Assembly (NCBI GenBank): GCA_019118605.1
Contig: DWYP01000003.1
Location: 39,753 to 103,752, forward strand
Source: Candidatus Alistipes faecavium
Lineage (GTDB): Bacteria > Bacteroidota > Bacteroidia > Bacteroidales > Rikenellaceae
DNA: 64,000 bases
Direction of reading: 5' to 3'
Shown here: positions 34,995 to 45,147 of the stretch, piece after piece
Numbering within the stretch: the first letter of the stretch is position 1
Layout of the letters: each line of letters begins with the position of its first letter
Program-made: the position numbers and the translations under genes
Notes under the pieces: model-generated
The model's database searches: none
What the model saw: only the letters and a program-made list of their open reading frames with translations
Told to the model about the DNA's origin: nothing

Positions 34995-37343
34995 ATGAAT
35001 ATCCGAACAATCCTTTCCGCGGCGCGATGCCGCACCTTCCTTTTCGGGGCGGCCGCGCTTATGGCCGCAGTCCCGTCCCATGCCGCCGTCCGGAGCGCGG
35101 ACGACACCCTGCGGAGAATCGACTACGTCCGGCCGCTGGTCGGGACCGACGGCTACGGCAACGTCTACCCCGGTGCCCAGCTCCCCTTCGGAGGCATCCA
35201 GCTGAGCCCCGATACCGACCGGGACTTCTACGATGCCGCGGCAGGATACAAGTACAACCGTCCGACGCTGCTCGGATTCTCGCTCAACCACCTGAGCGGC
35301 ACGGGTATTCCCGATCTGGGGGATTTCCTCTTCATGCCGGGCGTCGGGGAGATCCGGCTCCAGCCGGGGACGCACGAGGATCCCGATTCCGGCTACCGCT
35401 CGCGCTACAGCCACGACCGTGAGTGGTGCTCGCCGAACTACTATGCCGTCGACCTGCTCGACAGCGGCGTGAAGGCCGAGATGACGGCAGCGCAGCGCAG
35501 CGGCATGCTGCGTTTCACCTATCCCGAGTCCGACGACGCCTTCATCCTCCTCGACATGGATCACACGCTGTGGTGGAAATGCGAGTGGTCGAACCTGCGC
35601 CTCGAGGACGACCACACCCTCACGGGATACAAGCTCGTGAAGGGCTGGGGCGCCGAGCGGCATGTCTACCTCACGGCCGAATTCTCGGTGCCGATCGTCG
35701 ATTTCGGCATCATGCAGGGCGGCAAGCGGGTCTGCTACGACACCTCGCGCTTCCGCAGCGACCGCGAGGCCTGGGGCCGGGATCTGAAGTTCTGGGTGCG
35801 CTTCGCCACGCACGAGGGTGAGCAGGTGACCGTCCGCGTGGCCATTTCGTCGGTCGATCCGGCCGGTGCGCGGGGGAACCTCCGCGAGACGGAGGGGCTG
35901 TCGTTCGACGAACTCCGCCGCCGGGGCGAGGAGCTGTGGGAGCGGGAGCTCGCGCGCTTCACGGTCGAGGGGCCCGCGGCTACCCGGGAGACCTTCTATA
36001 CCTCGGTTTACCGCTGCTTCCTCTCGCCGTTCCTTTTCCAGGACGCCGACGGACGCTTCCTCGAGCACGACAAGAGCATCGGCCGGGCCGAGGGCTTCAC
36101 CAACTACACGACCTTCTCGCTTTGGGACACCTACCGGGCCTACCATCCGCTGATGAACCTCGTGCGCCCGGATCTGAGCGCCGATTTCGCCAACTCGATG
36201 CTCCGGCATTACGACCGCAGCGTGGAGCACATGCTCCCGATCTGGTCGTTCTACGGGAACGAGACGTGGTGCATGATCGGCTACCATGCCGTGTCGGTGC
36301 TCGCGGACATGATCGTCAAGCAGATCCCGGGCTTCGACTACGAACGGGCCTACGAGGCCATGAAGCGCACGGCGACGAATCCCCACTACGACTGCCTGCC
36401 CGAATACACGGCAATGGGGTGGGTGCCCTTCGACAAGGAGCGGGAGTCGGTCTCCAAGACCCTCGAGTACGCCTACGACGACTACTGCATCGCGCAGGCG
36501 GCCCGGGCCCTGGGCCGGGAGGAGGATTACGACTTCTTCCTGCGGCGCTCGCTGTCGTACCGCAACCTGATCGATCCCGAAACGAAGTTCATGCGCGGGC
36601 GCGACAGCGAGGGCCGTTGGCGCACGCCGTTCGCCCCGGTGGCTTACCAGGGCCCGGGATCGGTTCACGGCTGGGGCGACATTACCGAGGGATTCACGCT
36701 GCAGTACACGTGGTACGTGCCCCACAATGTCGGGGATCATATCGAGCGGGTGGGCCGGGAGCTCTACGCGCAGCGCCTCGACTCGCTCTTCGTCACCGAG
36801 CTCCCCGATGACATTCCGGGTGCGCATGACATCCAGGGCCGGATCGGCGCCTACTGGCACGGCAACGAACCCTGCCATCACGTGATCTACCTCTACAACT
36901 ATCTGCGCGAGCCCTGGAAGTGCCAGCAGTGGATCCGTCGCGTCTCGGACGCCTTCTACGGCAACGAGCCGGGCTCGCTGAGCGGCAACGACGACTGCGG
37001 ACAGATGTCGGCGTGGTATCTCTTCAATACGATGGGATTCTATCCGACGGCCCCGTCGAGCAACATCTACAACATCGGGTCTCCCACGGTCGAGGGGGTT
37101 GAGATGCGCCTCGGAAACGGGGCCTCGATCCGTGTGACGACGGAGAACTGGTCGCCCGAGAATCTCTACGTGCGCAAACTTTACGTCAACGGCCGGGAGT
37201 GGGACAAGTCCTATCTGACCTACGCCGATATCCGCAACGGCGCGCACCTGCACTTCGTCATGAGCCGGCGTCCCGCACGCCACCGCGCCGTGACGCCCGA
37301 GGCCGTTCCGCCCTCGCTTCCCGAGGCGGTGAACTACCGGTAA
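34995..37343 (+). CDS. GH92-family alpha-mannosidase
   Basis: A 782-residue secreted glycoside hydrolase of family 92, exo-acting alpha-mannosidases that trim host N-glycans or yeast mannan. After a signal peptide (about residues 1-30, ending SHA) come the family segments DYVRPLVGTDGYGNVYPGAQ and FGGIQLSPDTD. Then follow TTFSLWDTYRAYHPLMNLV, FYGNETWCMIGYHAV, the GNDDCGQMSAWYLFNTMGFY catalytic-cleft motif and YNIGSP. The ATG at 34995 follows the predicted promoter; an earlier in-frame start at 34812 precedes that promoter. There are no SusC/SusD neighbours, so this is an orphan enzyme rather than part of a polysaccharide utilisation locus. Confidence 0.95.
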   Translation: MNIRTILSAARCRTFLFGAAALMAAVPSHAAVRSADDTLRRIDYVRPLVGTDGYGNVYPGAQLPFGGIQLSPDTDRDFYDAAAGYKYNRPTLLGFSLNHLSGTGIPDLGDFLFMPGVGEIRLQPGTHEDPDSGYRSRYSHDREWCSPNYYAVDLLDSGVKAEMTAAQRSGMLRFTYPESDDAFILLDMDHTLWWKCEWSNLRLEDDHTLTGYKLVKGWGAERHVYLTAEFSVPIVDFGIMQGGKRVCYDTSRFRSDREAWGRDLKFWVRFATHEGEQVTVRVAISSVDPAGARGNLRETEGLSFDELRRRGEELWERELARFTVEGPAATRETFYTSVYRCFLSPFLFQDADGRFLEHDKSIGRAEGFTNYTTFSLWDTYRAYHPLMNLVRPDLSADFANSMLRHYDRSVEHMLPIWSFYGNETWCMIGYHAVSVLADMIVKQIPGFDYERAYEAMKRTATNPHYDCLPEYTAMGWVPFDKERESVSKTLEYAYDDYCIAQAARALGREEDYDFFLRRSLSYRNLIDPETKFMRGRDSEGRWRTPFAPVAYQGPGSVHGWGDITEGFTLQYTWYVPHNVGDHIERVGRELYAQRLDSLFVTELPDDIPGAHDIQGRIGAYWHGNEPCHHVIYLYNYLREPWKCQQWIRRVSDAFYGNEPGSLSGNDDCGQMSAWYLFNTMGFYPTAPSSNIYNIGSPTVEGVEMRLGNGASIRVTTENWSPENLYVRKLYVNGREWDKSYLTYADIRNGAHLHFVMSRRPARHRAVTPEAVPPSLPEAVNYR

Positions 37344-37346
37344 AAG

Positions 37347-37378
37347 AACCCCGGCAGAATCTTTCTGCCGGGGTTTGT
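37347..37378 (+). terminator. Terminator of the GH92 gene
   Basis: A 13-bp perfect stem (37347-37359 with 37363-37375) around a TCT loop, followed by a short T run. It lies three bases after the GH92 stop codon. Confidence 0.8.
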
Positions 37379-37473
37379 CTTGGCTGCCGGGACTCCTCAA
37401 AGACAAAGTTAATTTATTCCCCGAACGGTCTGCAGGTACACTGCGTTCCGTTCCCGGAATCGGGACAAAAATG

Positions 37474-37510
37474 AAAAAGCCTTACATATCATTGATACAT
37501 AAGGCTTTTT
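37474..37510 (-). terminator. Terminator downstream of tRNA-His
   Basis: Inverted repeat AAAAAGCCTTA with its complement plus four more pairs after two mismatches, loop ATTG. T runs occur on both strands, so it could stop minus-strand tRNA-His transcripts and residual plus-strand GH92 transcripts. Between it and the tRNA lies a duplicated TGCCCACTCTC motif. Confidence 0.75.
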
Positions 37511-37583
37511 GCTCGTTTTAGCGCTTTCCTGCCCACTCTCCTGTGTGCTTTTCTGCCCACTCTCATGCCCCCCCCGGCGCTCC

Positions 37584-37660
<77 letters not shown>

Positions 37661-37691
37661 CATGTCGATACGCGTCTGTCGTATCGGGATG

Positions 37692-37723
37692 CAAAGGTAA
37701 TATACTTTTTCCGTCCGTGCAAA
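37692..37723 (-). promoter_or_regulatory. Promoter of tRNA-His
   Basis: The minus strand reads TTTG (37720-37723), exactly 20 bases, then TACCTTTG (37692-37699), a perfect Bacteroidetes housekeeping promoter. The tRNA 5' end is about 31 bases downstream. Confidence 0.85.
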
Positions 37724-37802
37724 AAAATGCGGAGAAAAATTTTCAGCCCCGGATCTGAATGACAAAATGGCAGTCTCTCCTGCTTGTTTGTCACGCCGGA
37801 TC

Positions 37803-37832
37803 TGCCAAAAACCGCTTGGCACAGCTCTTGAT
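37803..37832 (+). promoter_or_regulatory. groESL control region: TGCCAA/TTGGCA palindrome overlapping a -24/-12-like element
   Basis: TTGGCAC, five bases, then TTGAT (37816-37832) has the sigma-54 layout: GG at 37818-37819 and GA at 37830-37831, ten bases apart, the -12 box imperfect. The -24 box is also the right arm of the inverted repeat TGCCAA-N7-TTGGCA (37803-37821). No TAnnTTTG box is seen before groES. The predicted start near 37843 gives a leader of about 66 bases. No CIRCE (HrcA) element is present. Confidence 0.4.
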
Positions 37833-37908
37833 AGATACGGGGTGCGCCGCGGGACAAATCCCCGGGCGCAGGACGAAATTTATTTCAAACATATAAAACT
37901 CAAAAACT

Positions 37909-38178
37909 ATGAACGTAAAACCCTTATCGGATCGCGTGTTGATTCTTCCGAATCCCGCGGAGGAGAAGACGGCCGGGGGACTGATTATTCCCGACACGGC
38001 CAAGGAGAAACCCCTGGCAGGCAAGGTCGTAGCCGTAGGCCCCGGCACCTCGGAGGTCAAAATGGAGGTCAAGGTCGGCGACCAGGTCCTCTACGGCAAG
38101 TATGCCGGACAGGAGATCCAGATCGACGGCGAGACCTATCTGATCATGAAGCAGAACGATATTTTGGCAATCATCTAA
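37909..38178 (+). CDS. groES: Co-chaperonin GroES
   Basis: An 89-residue co-chaperonin that caps the GroEL cage. The family pattern is complete: [20 protein letters not shown], the mobile loop with [32 protein letters not shown], and the C-terminal [12 protein letters not shown]. Length is slightly short but normal for Bacteroidetes. groEL starts 15 bases after the stop, and the pair forms the classical operon. Confidence 0.98.
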   Translation: MNVKPLSDRVLILPNPAEEKTAGGLIIPDTAKEKPLAGKVVAVGPGTSEVKMEVKVGDQVLYGKYAGQEIQIDGETYLIMKQNDILAII

Positions 38179-39896
<1,718 letters not shown>

Positions 39897-40040
39897 GTGC
39901 CGCGGATCTGCGGTCACGGCATTTGCCTGTTGCCGTGCTTTTTTGTGGATACGGTTCTCTGACCCGGATAAAAAACAGACACCCGGAATCGGGTGCCTGT
40001 TCTTGAAAATATCCGGACGTTTGCCGGTTCGATGGCGACG

Positions 40041-41159
40041 TCAATAGATCGGGACGTTCTTGAATGTAACCTTGGAGTCCGACATGTTGTACTGCGAGTT
40101 GGGGTACGCGTACACTCCGATGATTGCGGAGATGGTCTTTGCCGTGGACGGCACATTTTTGATCGTGACCGTTCCCTTGCAGGCAAGATCTTCGGGGAAA
40201 CTCGTGGTCATGGTATTGCTTCCGGTTGTCGACGCCGTGCGGAAAGTCATGGTCGGGTAGGGATATTCGTTTCCTTCGCTGTCGGTGATAAGGGATCTTG
40301 TCCCGCCCTGGATGACGGACAAGGAGGACGGGGGAACGATACGCCAGTCGTTGACATAGCCCAGCCCGTTGTTTGTCAGCGTATAGGTGAACACCACCGA
40401 GGATCCGGACCATTTGCAGCTTACGATTTCCGCATCTACGCGGTAGTCGCACGAAGTAATCGTCGCCGAGCTGTAATCTTCGGAAGTGTCGCCGCCTTCT
40501 CCTTCATCATCGCCTTCGTTCCCGCCTCCGTCGGATTCCGTGCTGACCAATACCACGATCGATTGCGATCCTCCGGCAGCATTGACGATAAAGGAGGTCG
40601 ATTGCGAGGAGGTGATGTTGGAACGATCGATCATTACCTTGATCTCGCTTGATTTCCCCATGGCGGTTTCACCCTGCTGCGGGCTGATCGTCAGCCAGGA
40701 GACATTGATTCCGCTGATGTACCAGGATACCGTGCCCGTATTGCCGATGTTGCGCAGGGTAAAGGTAAGCTCCGAGTAATTCGTATCGAAGTTCATGACG
40801 GATGTCGAGAGCTGTATTCCCGTAATTTCACCTACGGGCGTAATGGCGATGTCGCCAATGGCCTGGCTCCCGGCATTTACCTGAATCTGCGAACTGTTGG
40901 CCTGATAGTCGGTAGCCTGAACCTGAATCTTGTATTGCCCGGGTTCCAGATCGACGAATTCATAACGTCCGTCCGATCCTGTGGTTGTCGAGAAGTTGCC
41001 GGGCGAGAGCGTTACGGTCGCACCGTAAACCGGTTGGCCGGTGTTTGCGTTCGTTACAAGTCCGTAGATGGACCCGAATCCGGGGGTTTCATCTCCGGAG
41101 CATCCTGTCAACGCGCATCCGAAAATCAGGAGCGCGGCAAATTGAAAAAATTTTTTCAT
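40041..41159 (-). CDS. Lipoprotein with carboxypeptidase-regulatory-like and BACON-like domains (unknown function)
   Basis: A 372-residue lipoprotein (lipobox LTGC, Cys20; the following SGDET is acidic, which in Bacteroidetes can signal export to the cell surface). Residues of about 28-98 form a CarboxypepD_reg-type beta-sandwich (SIYGLVTNANTGQPVYGATV, GSDGRYEFVDLEPGQYKI). Residues of about 100-205 resemble BACON or Ig-like adhesion folds (TVSWYISGINVSWLTISPQQ). An acidic linker (SDGGGNEGDDEGEGGD) leads to an unrecognised C-terminal domain. It is the last gene of a three-gene minus-strand operon inside the groEL-repeat-bounded segment. No catalytic motif is seen; binding or structural roles are inferred. 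Confidence 0.8.
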   Translation of the reverse strand: MKKFFQFAALLIFGCALTGCSGDETPGFGSIYGLVTNANTGQPVYGATVTLSPGNFSTTTGSDGRYEFVDLEPGQYKIQVQATDYQANSSQIQVNAGSQAIGDIAITPVGEITGIQLSTSVMNFDTNYSELTFTLRNIGNTGTVSWYISGINVSWLTISPQQGETAMGKSSEIKVMIDRSNITSSQSTSFIVNAAGGSQSIVVLVSTESDGGGNEGDDEGEGGDTSEDYSSATITSCDYRVDAEIVSCKWSGSSVVFTYTLTNNGLGYVNDWRIVPPSSLSVIQGGTRSLITDSEGNEYPYPTMTFRTASTTGSNTMTTSFPEDLACKGTVTIKNVPSTAKTISAIIGVYAYPNSQYNMSDSKVTFKNVPIY

Positions 41160-41197
41160 GTTGAAATAAGATTAAGATGGTTAAATGAATGGAATGT

Positions 41198-42094
41198 TCA
41201 GAATTTCAAAGCCCCCAGCATACAGAGGGATCCGTCGGCGGCCACTGCGGGCGACAACGAATAGTCGATATTGCGGCGTTTGCCGACAATAATCCGCCGG
41301 GCTCCCGGGGCCGCAATGGCATCGATCAGGTTGTATATGTACAGCGCCGCTGCGGCTCCTATACAGACATTGCGTGCCGCGGCGTAATGATCCCGCTTGG
41401 TTGCGTAGCTGTTGATAAGCTCCTGGTTGTGGGTTCGCGCTATTTTCCGGGCGTAGTCCGACCGTTGGTTGTCCAGGAATACGGCGCTTCCGGCCAGCAG
41501 CGCACATCCGCCGAGTATCATTCCGCCCTTCAGGTATGCCCCTTTGTGGAACTGTCCCCACCCTGGGATAATGGCCGAACGCCACAGCCCCCGCGCCCCG
41601 TAGCGGGTGGTGAGCTCGAGATTGTCGAACAGAGGTACCGTCCCGAGTTCGGACTTTGCGTACAACTTCGTCAGAAAATAGTCCCCCGAACGATCCCGGG
41701 TCCAGTATTCCGCGATCTCCTCGACGTGGAGCTTGACGGCCTCGTATTGTGTGCGGGTGGTTGTCCGGCTGTCGTAGGTTACCTTTTCCGACAGTCGCCC
41801 GTTTTGCCACACCTGGGAGAGCTGTTCCGACGACTGGTTCGAGGAGATAGCGACGACACCGTTTTTCAACCCCGACCCTGCGATCAGCTCGGCAAGGCAT
41901 TTCTCCCGGGCAGCATCCAGCGTGGATGCCGATGCCGAAACGGTCTCGTACATGAATGACGGATTCGACGGCTTCGGGAGTTTATGCAGCCATTGGGGTT
42001 TGATTTTTTCCGACGAAACGACCTGCCCCGTTGCCGTTCCTCCGACGAAGAGCAGCATCAACAGGCAGCATGCCGATGCAAAACGACCTTTCAT
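41198..42094 (-). CDS. Secreted protein with DUF5683-like membrane C-terminal region (unknown function)
   Basis: A 298-residue protein with a signal peptide (about residues 1-23, ending ATG-Q). Residues of about 30-110 (PQWLHKLPKPSNPSFMYETV, ASTLDAAREKCLAELI) look like an LPP20/FlgT-type alpha-beta fold also found in its operon partner. Residues of about 165-265 contain hydrophobic helices and the segment LWRSAIIPGWGQFHKGAYLK, which resembles DUF5683. It lies five bases downstream of the LPP20-like lipoprotein gene and 38 bases upstream of the BACON-like lipoprotein gene. An envelope role is inferred from all three products; the activity is unknown. Confidence 0.75.
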   Translation of the reverse strand: MKGRFASACCLLMLLFVGGTATGQVVSSEKIKPQWLHKLPKPSNPSFMYETVSASASTLDAAREKCLAELIAGSGLKNGVVAISSNQSSEQLSQVWQNGRLSEKVTYDSRTTTRTQYEAVKLHVEEIAEYWTRDRSGDYFLTKLYAKSELGTVPLFDNLELTTRYGARGLWRSAIIPGWGQFHKGAYLKGGMILGGCALLAGSAVFLDNQRSDYARKIARTHNQELINSYATKRDHYAAARNVCIGAAAALYIYNLIDAIAAPGARRIIVGKRRNIDYSLSPAVAADGSLCMLGALKF

Positions 42095-42099
42095 GGCGT

Positions 42100-42738
42100 T
42101 TACTCCTGCATTTGTTTTTTCTTGTAGTCTTCGAGTCCTTCGGCCATTTTTTGCACGAACCGGTCCCGATCGTACTGCAGCTCGATGAGTCCTTCCCGAT
42201 CCAGCACGTTTTCGAGATTTTGGGAGAAATTGTTTTTGTCGGACTGGATTTCAAGGCACACGTAGACCTGGATGCTTCCGTCCGAGAGATCGTAAATCGA
42301 GGTTTTGAGAATCCGGGTGTTTTTGATCTCTTCGGCGACAAACTGTGTCATGACGGATTCTCCGATGGATCCGGCCGTTTTCTTCAGGTTTTGGTTTGCG
42401 TTCTGTTCATAATCCTGTGCGGCTCCTTCCACGGCCACCTTCATCATGGCGGCGAGCCGGTTTCTGGCATCACGCTCGGCCTCGTTCAGGGCCGCTTTTT
42501 CCACGTAGGATGTTGCGGTTCCGAAAGCCCGTATGTTTTCGGAATCGGCCTGAGCCAGTTCGATACAGGGTTCCGTTGTGCGGAGCGTACGCGTGGGTCG
42601 CTGTGACATGGCGGCCTGTTCCTGCTGCTGTTTCCATTGTTCATACTGATAATCGGAGGATGCCATTTTTTTCGTGCTTCCACATGCGACGAACAGAAGG
42701 ACGCCGGAAAGGATTGCCGGCACATAAAACTTTTTCAT
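42100..42738 (-). CDS. LPP20-like lipoprotein (unknown function)
   Basis: A 212-residue lipoprotein (FVACGSTKK, Cys19). The central part (SENIRAFGTATSYVEKAALN followed by EAERDARNRLAAMM) matches the LPP20-type pattern in which Ala- and Arg-rich helices pack on a small sheet, and the C terminus is a charged helix. First gene of the operon. The ATG at 42738 gives a standard lipoprotein signal, while an upstream in-frame start at 42765 only adds residues from the inverted repeat. A perfect 11-bp inverted repeat (42739-42782) abuts the start codon. Function is unknown; relatives are found in the outer membrane. Confidence 0.78.
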   Translation of the reverse strand: MKKFYVPAILSGVLLFVACGSTKKMASSDYQYEQWKQQQEQAAMSQRPTRTLRTTEPCIELAQADSENIRAFGTATSYVEKAALNEAERDARNRLAAMMKVAVEGAAQDYEQNANQNLKKTAGSIGESVMTQFVAEEIKNTRILKTSIYDLSDGSIQVYVCLEIQSDKNNFSQNLENVLDREGLIELQYDRDRFVQKMAEGLEDYKKKQMQE

Positions 42739-42782
42739 GGTAAAATTGATATGAGAGTGAAACAAAAAATGTCAATTTTACC
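42739..42782 (-). promoter_or_regulatory. 11-bp inverted repeat abutting the LPP20 operon start
   Basis: GGTAAAATTGA (42739-42749) and its exact complement (42772-42782) are separated by 22 bases, the inner arm touching the start codon at 42738. In RNA it would form a stem-loop hiding the initiation region; in DNA it could be an operator. A TTGACA-like hexamer overlaps the outer arm on the minus strand, but no Bacteroidetes TAnnTTTG is found. Confidence 0.5.
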
Positions 42783-43218
42783 GTTCAACTCCTTACGGTG
42801 GGTTAAATACAAAAAGAAAGTGTGGAGTTGGATTCGTTTATCTCAAAGAAGGTTCTGACAAAACCCAAGCAAAAATAAACGACAATACCCCACACCTGAA
42901 TAGGAGATATGTGATCGATGCAAAGATCATGCATCATCACATATATCTATACAAGAAATGAGTGCTGTTCGTTGTCCTTTTGCTTTAGAAAACTGTCAGA
43001 TTCTCTTTGAAGGACGTAGCGAAAACACTTTCTACAATATGTCTGTCGAAGTTTCGACGAGACAAAAATAGAAAATAATTTTCACATTGAACAACACTCA
43101 TGTAAAAATCGCTGCAAATTTCTGCAAAACAATTCTTTTCTGCAAGTGTGAAATGTCTTGATATAGAATTTTCTTTTTTAAAATTAGGGAACTTTGGTTT
43201 TTTGAGATCAAAAAAGTT
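42783..43218. other. AT-rich noncoding stretch inside the groEL-repeat-bounded segment
   Basis: About 435 bases with base composition markedly richer in A and T than anything around it and no credible gene on either strand. It contains an imperfect hairpin at 42905-42947 (AGATATGTGATCGATGC against GCATCATCACATATATCT), weaker TTTCACA/TGTGAAA arms at about 43079 and 43144, and a perfect TTTTTTGA-GA-TCAAAAAA palindrome at 43198-43215, just before repeat copy B. It may hold the operon promoter, a small RNA or an integration end; none can be shown here. Confidence 0.6.
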
Positions 43219-43309
43219 TGCGGGCGGCATGATGTAATGCCGGGCCGCTGTCGGCCTACAGCCTGAACGAAAACCGGGATCTTCCTCGAAGGGAAGATCC
43301 CGGTTTTTT
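43219..43309. repeat. groEL-end direct repeat, copy B (groEL 3' fragment)
   Basis: A detached copy of the groEL 3' end: TGCGGGCGGCATGATGTAAT followed by the same downstream sequence and terminator as copy A, in the same orientation. It lacks one Gly-Gly-Met unit. Upstream of it the sequence is unrelated to groEL, so it is only a fragment. Its hairpin (43270-43307) is a perfect 16-bp stem and may now terminate the convergent minus-strand gene ending at 43348. Confidence 0.9.
43270..43309. terminator. Terminator hairpin in repeat copy B
   Basis: A perfect 16-bp stem (43270-43285 with 43292-43307) with a six-base loop, followed by T residues on the plus strand and by TTTT on the minus strand. 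It lies 38 bases downstream of the erythromycin-esterase-like gene, for which it can serve as terminator. Confidence 0.8.
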
Positions 43310-43347
43310 ATACCCGGCGGAGGCTGGGCTTTGGGTGTGCCGGCTCG

Positions 43348-45123
43348 TCAGAACAAGAGGTGCGACGGGGTGACGCGGTCGATGTAGATCAGGTAGTCGA
43401 ACTGATCGGCAGCATTCCAGTCTTTGAACTCTTCTTCGACCTTTACGCTCCCGACATGGCGGAATCTTGTCTGGTTGATCCATTCCAAGGCCGGGGCCCG
43501 CTCTTCGCGCATCCGTCGCAGGTCGAGCAGGAAAATCGGTTCGTCGAGTTGATGGAGCAGGTGCTCCAGGGTGCCGGGATAGGCAGTTTGGGCATCATGC
43601 TGCCATTGCTGCTGTTCGTCAGGTGCGATTCCCGTGTAGCGCCCTTCGTGGAAGGTGAATCCGAAACTGACATAGTCCTTCCCGAGCTCTTTGTCCAGCA
43701 GGTCGCCCATCATGTTGGCCGATCGCGTCACATGGCCGTTGTGGGCCCAGAGCACGATCCTCGATTCGGGATTTTGCTGCCGGATCCACAGCAGGTTCTC
43801 CGCCATACAGCGATCCCGCCAGCACAGGAGGCCCATGCCCAGATACTGTCGGATGAGGGCGACGTACTGCTTCTCTATGGTGCGGGTCTGTGCGTCGGAA
43901 GCCGTCGCTTCCATACGGTTCTCGAGGCGGTCGAGATCCTGTCTGATCTCGCGGGCCAGCTGCGGGTCGATCCGTGCGGATCCCACGGAGTTCCAGGTGC
44001 GTGCCCTGCCCAGTCTTTGCCTGATCTTCTCCAACAGATGTTGGGCTGCTGCATCCCCGTTCAACATCGTGTAGAGCAGTTCCCCTGCTTTGTCTGCCGA
44101 CTGCATGTCAATTCCCCGGAAGGCAATCAGATCTCCGTGGATGTTCTGCTGCCGCATCCATTCGACCAGCGACAAGACCTCCTGCGTGTCCCAGATCCAC
44201 ATTCCCAGCCCGAAGATTCCGGCTTTTGCCGTCCCCTTGCCGACCCGGATGTAGTCATCCAGGAGGGAGGCTTCGGCCATTCCTGCCTCGAAAGCTACCT
44301 GGTCGAAGCCCTGATGCGTCGCCAGATAACGGATCATGCGCTCCTTCATGCGGTAGATCTCGCTTGCGCCGTGGGAGTTTTCGCCCAATGCAACCACCGA
44401 ACTCCTGCCGACCAGTCGGTCGAGCAACTGCAGCTCGGCTGAGTCCGCTTCGGTTGGGTCACATCCTTTCAGTGGATGGATATACTTCCGGAGCTCCCTC
44501 TTCTCCTGACCGGTCAGATGGATCTTGGGTGCCGGTGCCATTGGATCCCGGAGCGGCACACCGTCGATCCGGATCTCGAAATCATCGAACCATGCCCGGC
44601 CGGGGCCTTTCAGGATGCCGCCGATGCTGACTCCCGAACTCGACTCGGGAATCTGTTTGCGGAGCGAGATGCGATGCCACTCCGTTGTGCCCCGAATGCC
44701 GCGACTCAGCGTGTCAAGCGGGTAGAGGTTGTAGTCCTCCTCCTCGTTGATGACCACATATAGATCGGCAAAGCCTTCTGACACCCCCTCCGTGCGGAGC
44801 CAACCGCTCAGCTCGACTTCGCGGCCGGCCACCAGCGTGTCGGGGAGCGATTGCCCGAAGATGGCCCATCCGCTTTTCGTCGGGTCGCTCTGTTCGAGCC
44901 GCAGGCTGGCCTTCCCGAGATGCCGGCAGTGCGTGTCGCGCGAGGTGATGTAGCCGTGGTAAGGTGTATCGGGCAAAGCCCATTGGGTCAGTCTCCCCTG
45001 GAGATCCGTGTATTCGAAGTCGAGATTGTACTGCGTTGTGCGGTCGAGATTGCCGCATCCGTACAGCAGGGCGGTGCCCAGAATCAGCAACCCGCGAAGA
45101 GTATGTGTCGGCCGGAGGTTCAT
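43348..45123 (-). CDS. Erythromycin-esterase-family lipoprotein with N-terminal jelly-roll domain
   Basis: A 591-residue lipoprotein (LLYGC, Cys23). Residues of about 25-195 look like a carbohydrate-binding-type jelly roll (GWAIFGQSLPDTL, GPGRAWFDDFEIRIDG). Residues of about 225-590 form an erythromycin esterase / EreB-like domain with ALGENSHGASEIYRMKERMI, FEAGMAEASLLDDYI and VLWAHNGHVTR, which hold the conserved Glu and His residues of the family. The family includes macrolide esterases and many enzymes of unknown substrate. The surface-type anchor and jelly roll argue for a glycan or extracellular ester substrate rather than macrolide resistance. The nucleotidyltransferase-like gene is 24 bases upstream. 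Confidence 0.85.
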   Translation of the reverse strand: MNLRPTHTLRGLLILGTALLYGCGNLDRTTQYNLDFEYTDLQGRLTQWALPDTPYHGYITSRDTHCRHLGKASLRLEQSDPTKSGWAIFGQSLPDTLVAGREVELSGWLRTEGVSEGFADLYVVINEEEDYNLYPLDTLSRGIRGTTEWHRISLRKQIPESSSGVSIGGILKGPGRAWFDDFEIRIDGVPLRDPMAPAPKIHLTGQEKRELRKYIHPLKGCDPTEADSAELQLLDRLVGRSSVVALGENSHGASEIYRMKERMIRYLATHQGFDQVAFEAGMAEASLLDDYIRVGKGTAKAGIFGLGMWIWDTQEVLSLVEWMRQQNIHGDLIAFRGIDMQSADKAGELLYTMLNGDAAAQHLLEKIRQRLGRARTWNSVGSARIDPQLAREIRQDLDRLENRMEATASDAQTRTIEKQYVALIRQYLGMGLLCWRDRCMAENLLWIRQQNPESRIVLWAHNGHVTRSANMMGDLLDKELGKDYVSFGFTFHEGRYTGIAPDEQQQWQHDAQTAYPGTLEHLLHQLDEPIFLLDLRRMREERAPALEWINQTRFRHVGSVKVEEEFKDWNAADQFDYLIYIDRVTPSHLLF

Positions 45124-45147
45124 GGTTGGTCTTGGTGCCTGTATTGG

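Noticed and set aside
37803..37832. CIRCE/HrcA operator upstream of groES
   Set aside because: The inverted repeat TGCCAA-N7-TTGGCA does not match the CIRCE consensus in sequence or arm length.
42985..43230. An 81-codon open frame on the minus strand in the AT-rich stretch
   Set aside because: It begins inside the duplicated groEL end, has no signal or domain, and its composition is that of AT-rich noncoding DNA.
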